Shown here: positions 41,716 to 43,172 of the stretch, piece by piece
Numbering within the stretch: the stretch's first letter is position 1
How the letters are laid out: every line of letters starts with the position of its first letter
NCBI GenBank assembly: GCA_002448875.1
Contig: DKAS01000109.1
Location: 6,467-49,638 of the forward strand
Reading direction: 5' to 3'
Length of the DNA stretch: 43,172 bases
DNA from: Proteobacteria bacterium UBA6920
Lineage (GTDB): Bacteria > Pseudomonadota > Gammaproteobacteria > SG8-11
Translations under genes and position numbers: made by a program
Notes under the pieces: model-generated
Database searches by the model: none
What the model was told of the DNA's origin: nothing
What the model saw: the letters and a program-made list of their open reading frames with translations, nothing else

Positions 41716-43172
41716 TGAATGCGTACAGCCTGCCTCCGCTGATTTCCGCTGTAGTATTTTTGCTGAGCGGGGGCGTGGTTTACGCGAAAAGCCGCTCGTA
41801 CCTAAAAAACTCATTTGCTTTTCTTTGCTTTCTAACCGTGGTTTGGCAGTTTTCGTGGACTTTTCTGTTCAATGTGCGCACGGAAGCGCAGGCGTCAGCG
41901 ATTATTGCGGTTGGTTACAGTGGCATTGTACTGCTGCCCGTCGCCTACTATCATTTCATGTCGTCCTTTCTCGGGGTCGGCACCCGCTATATTCGGGTGC
42001 ATTACCTGATCGGTGGAATCTTCCTGCTGATTCATCTGTCGACTGATTACCTGATCAACGGTCAGTATGACTATTTCTGGGGTTACTACCCAAAAGCCGG
42101 GGTGTTGCACCCGCTGTTTATCGCTTATTTGATTGGGTCGGTGATCATGGGGTCGTATTTGCTGTTCGCGGCCTGGCGGCAGACGTTGACGCCGAAGAGA
42201 CGGATACAGATAAGGTATTTTTCCATATCGTACGTGCTGTACTGCCTTGCTGCCGTGGACTTCTTGATTAACTATGGCATTGAGTTTTACCCGTTCGGTG
42301 TGGTGTTCATCATGTCGTCGGTGGCGATCATGGCGTATGCCATCGTCAAGCACGATATCATGGATGTCAATCTTGTCGTCAAGCGAACTGTTTACTACTC
42401 GGCGTTACTGGCCTTGTTGATCGCGCCATGTCTTCCCGTGCTTTATCTGGCGGAAAGATATCTGAATGACGTGCCACGCTACCTGACATATTCAATGCTT
42501 CTCATCGTTGTCGGGTTCGTGTTTCCTCGCATCAAGGTGCGCGCCGCCCATTCCCTGGAAAATCTTCTGTTCGGCGAGTCGCCTGACTATGGGAAAATAT
42601 TCAACAATCTGTCAAAAAAAATCGCTCACCTGCTGCCGCTGGATGTGTTGTTGCCCGATGCCATCAATACCGTAGCGGAGGCGGTCAGTGCGTCCAAAAT
42701 GGCTATATTTCTCGTTGAAAAAAGTGGTGGCGATCTGGTACAGCATGCGCAATTCGGCGGCGGCGAGTATTTTCCCCGAAAAATTCCCCGCGCGGCACTT
42801 CGCCTCGAACCATGGGAAACCGGTGGCGCCGGCGGCAGGTGTGCTATCAAGGTGGAAGGTATCGCGCAGGAGGTCAGAGCGGTGCCGGTTATTTTTGAAA
42901 GCGAACTGATCGCGGTAATACTGTTTCAAGAAGCTGGCGAAATGAAAAATCAGCGGGAGGAGGGGCTGGTGCTAGCCGCTATCGCCAATCAATTGGCGGT
43001 CGCCATCAACAATAGCAGGCTGTACGAAAATATACAGCAGCTCAATGTCAATCTGGAGGCAACGGTACAGGAAAGAACCGAAAAATTGCGCAAGGCATTC
43101 GACGATCTGAAGCAGCTGACAAATATCAAGAACGATTTTTTCAATCGTGTAAGCCACGAGCTGCGCACGCCG
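41715..43172 (+). CDS. Multi-TM/GAF sensor histidine kinase (runs off right edge)
   Basis: An open frame of 486 codons from ATG 41715 reaches the window end without a stop. It has about nine membrane segments: seven in a histidine-kinase N-terminal 7TM-type region (8-24, 33-52, 62-83, 95-112, 133-153, 168-187, 191-209) and two more (228-246, 256-270). A GAF-like domain (about 310-435) and a coiled coil (436-475) follow, then the HisKA H-box NDFFNRVSHELRTP with His481. The ATPase domain lies outside. It begins one base inside the thioesterase stop (TGATG). The ligand may be a membrane-soluble molecule, perhaps the product of the thioesterase; this is inference. GC content looks lower than in the genes before it. 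Confidence 0.85.
   Translation, partial: MNAYSLPPLISAVVFLLSGGVVYAKSRSYLKNSFAFLCFLTVVWQFSWTFLFNVRTEAQASAIIAVGYSGIVLLPVAYYHFMSSFLGVGTRYIRVHYLIGGIFLLIHLSTDYLINGQYDYFWGYYPKAGVLHPLFIAYLIGSVIMGSYLLFAAWRQTLTPKRRIQIRYFSISYVLYCLAAVDFLINYGIEFYPFGVVFIMSSVAIMAYAIVKHDIMDVNLVVKRTVYYSALLALLIAPCLPVLYLAERYLNDVPRYLTYSMLLIVVGFVFPRIKVRAAHSLENLLFGESPDYGKIFNNLSKKIAHLLPLDVLLPDAINTVAEAVSASKMAIFLVEKSGGDLVQHAQFGGGEYFPRKIPRAALRLEPWETGGAGGRCAIKVEGIAQEVRAVPVIFESELIAVILFQEAGEMKNQREEGLVLAAIANQLAVAINNSRLYENIQQLNVNLEATVQERTEKLRKAFDDLKQLTNIKNDFFNRVSHELRTP

Overview
The window looks like chromosomal DNA of a GC-rich (about 60 percent by eye) gammaproteobacterium. Supporting signs are Gram-negative envelope features (lipoproteins with good lipoboxes, a BamA/TamA-type barrel), E. 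coli-like Shine-Dalgarno sites, a textbook CRP/Vfr site, and protein families common in Chromatiales-like sulfur oxidisers: DsrC-like, DsrE-like, YeeE/YedE and a SoxB-like 5'-nucleotidase. The species cannot be fixed from the sequence. I saw no rRNA, tRNA, insertion sequence, prophage or CRISPR array.

Layout. 1-327: start of a gene that runs off the left edge. 553-2604: a nicotinamide salvage chain in which a 30-codon leader ORF, pncA and pncB overlap one another. 2894-6762: a lone PhnD-like binding protein, a DsrC-like protein without its redox cysteines, a HAD-UbiA fusion and a DsrE-like protein. 7383-11818: a phospholipase-C-like fusion protein, a fatty-acid hydroxylase and a TVP38-rhodanese fusion. 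11942-16499: an outer-membrane barrel, then a LysR regulator divergent from a pirin / glutathione transferase / CDGSH operon, with a palindromic operator candidate between them. 16552-18989: a GH19-type peptidoglycan hydrolase and a membrane Ser/Thr kinase. 19105-20777: a TetR operon (TetR, YciI-like, Tag) behind two adjacent palindromes. 21212-26520: three lipoproteins, a DGPF/YciI protein coupled to an ECF42-type sigma factor, and an exported protein with an in-frame hexanucleotide repeat. 26728-28025: a methyltransferase and an Spx/ArsC-like thioredoxin-fold protein.

28042-32152 (minus strand): three exported genes, namely an Ig-like membrane protein, a lipoprotein with five PKD-like domains and a DUF1566 domain, and a small DUF1566 protein. 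They sit behind an extended -10 promoter so close to the first ATG that the mRNA may be leaderless. 32593-35014: MntP, a methyltransferase and an orphan lycopene-cyclase-like membrane protein. 35923-40643: a SoxB-like 5'-nucleotidase with a clear Rho-independent terminator, then a Cys4-ankyrin protein overlapping a split YeeE/YedE transporter. 40748-43172: a consensus class II CRP promoter, a leader of about 400 nt, a hot-dog thioesterase and a multi-TM/GAF histidine kinase overlapping it by one base and cut by the right edge.

The most original observations are the leader ORF coupled to pncAB, the CRP promoter ahead of the thioesterase-kinase pair, the Cys4-ankyrin/YeeE unit, the HExxE-phospholipase fusion, the cysteine-less DsrC paralogue, the exported PKD/DUF1566 operon and the double-palindrome TetR promoter. 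All functional statements are by family recognition from sequence alone; no database search was run.
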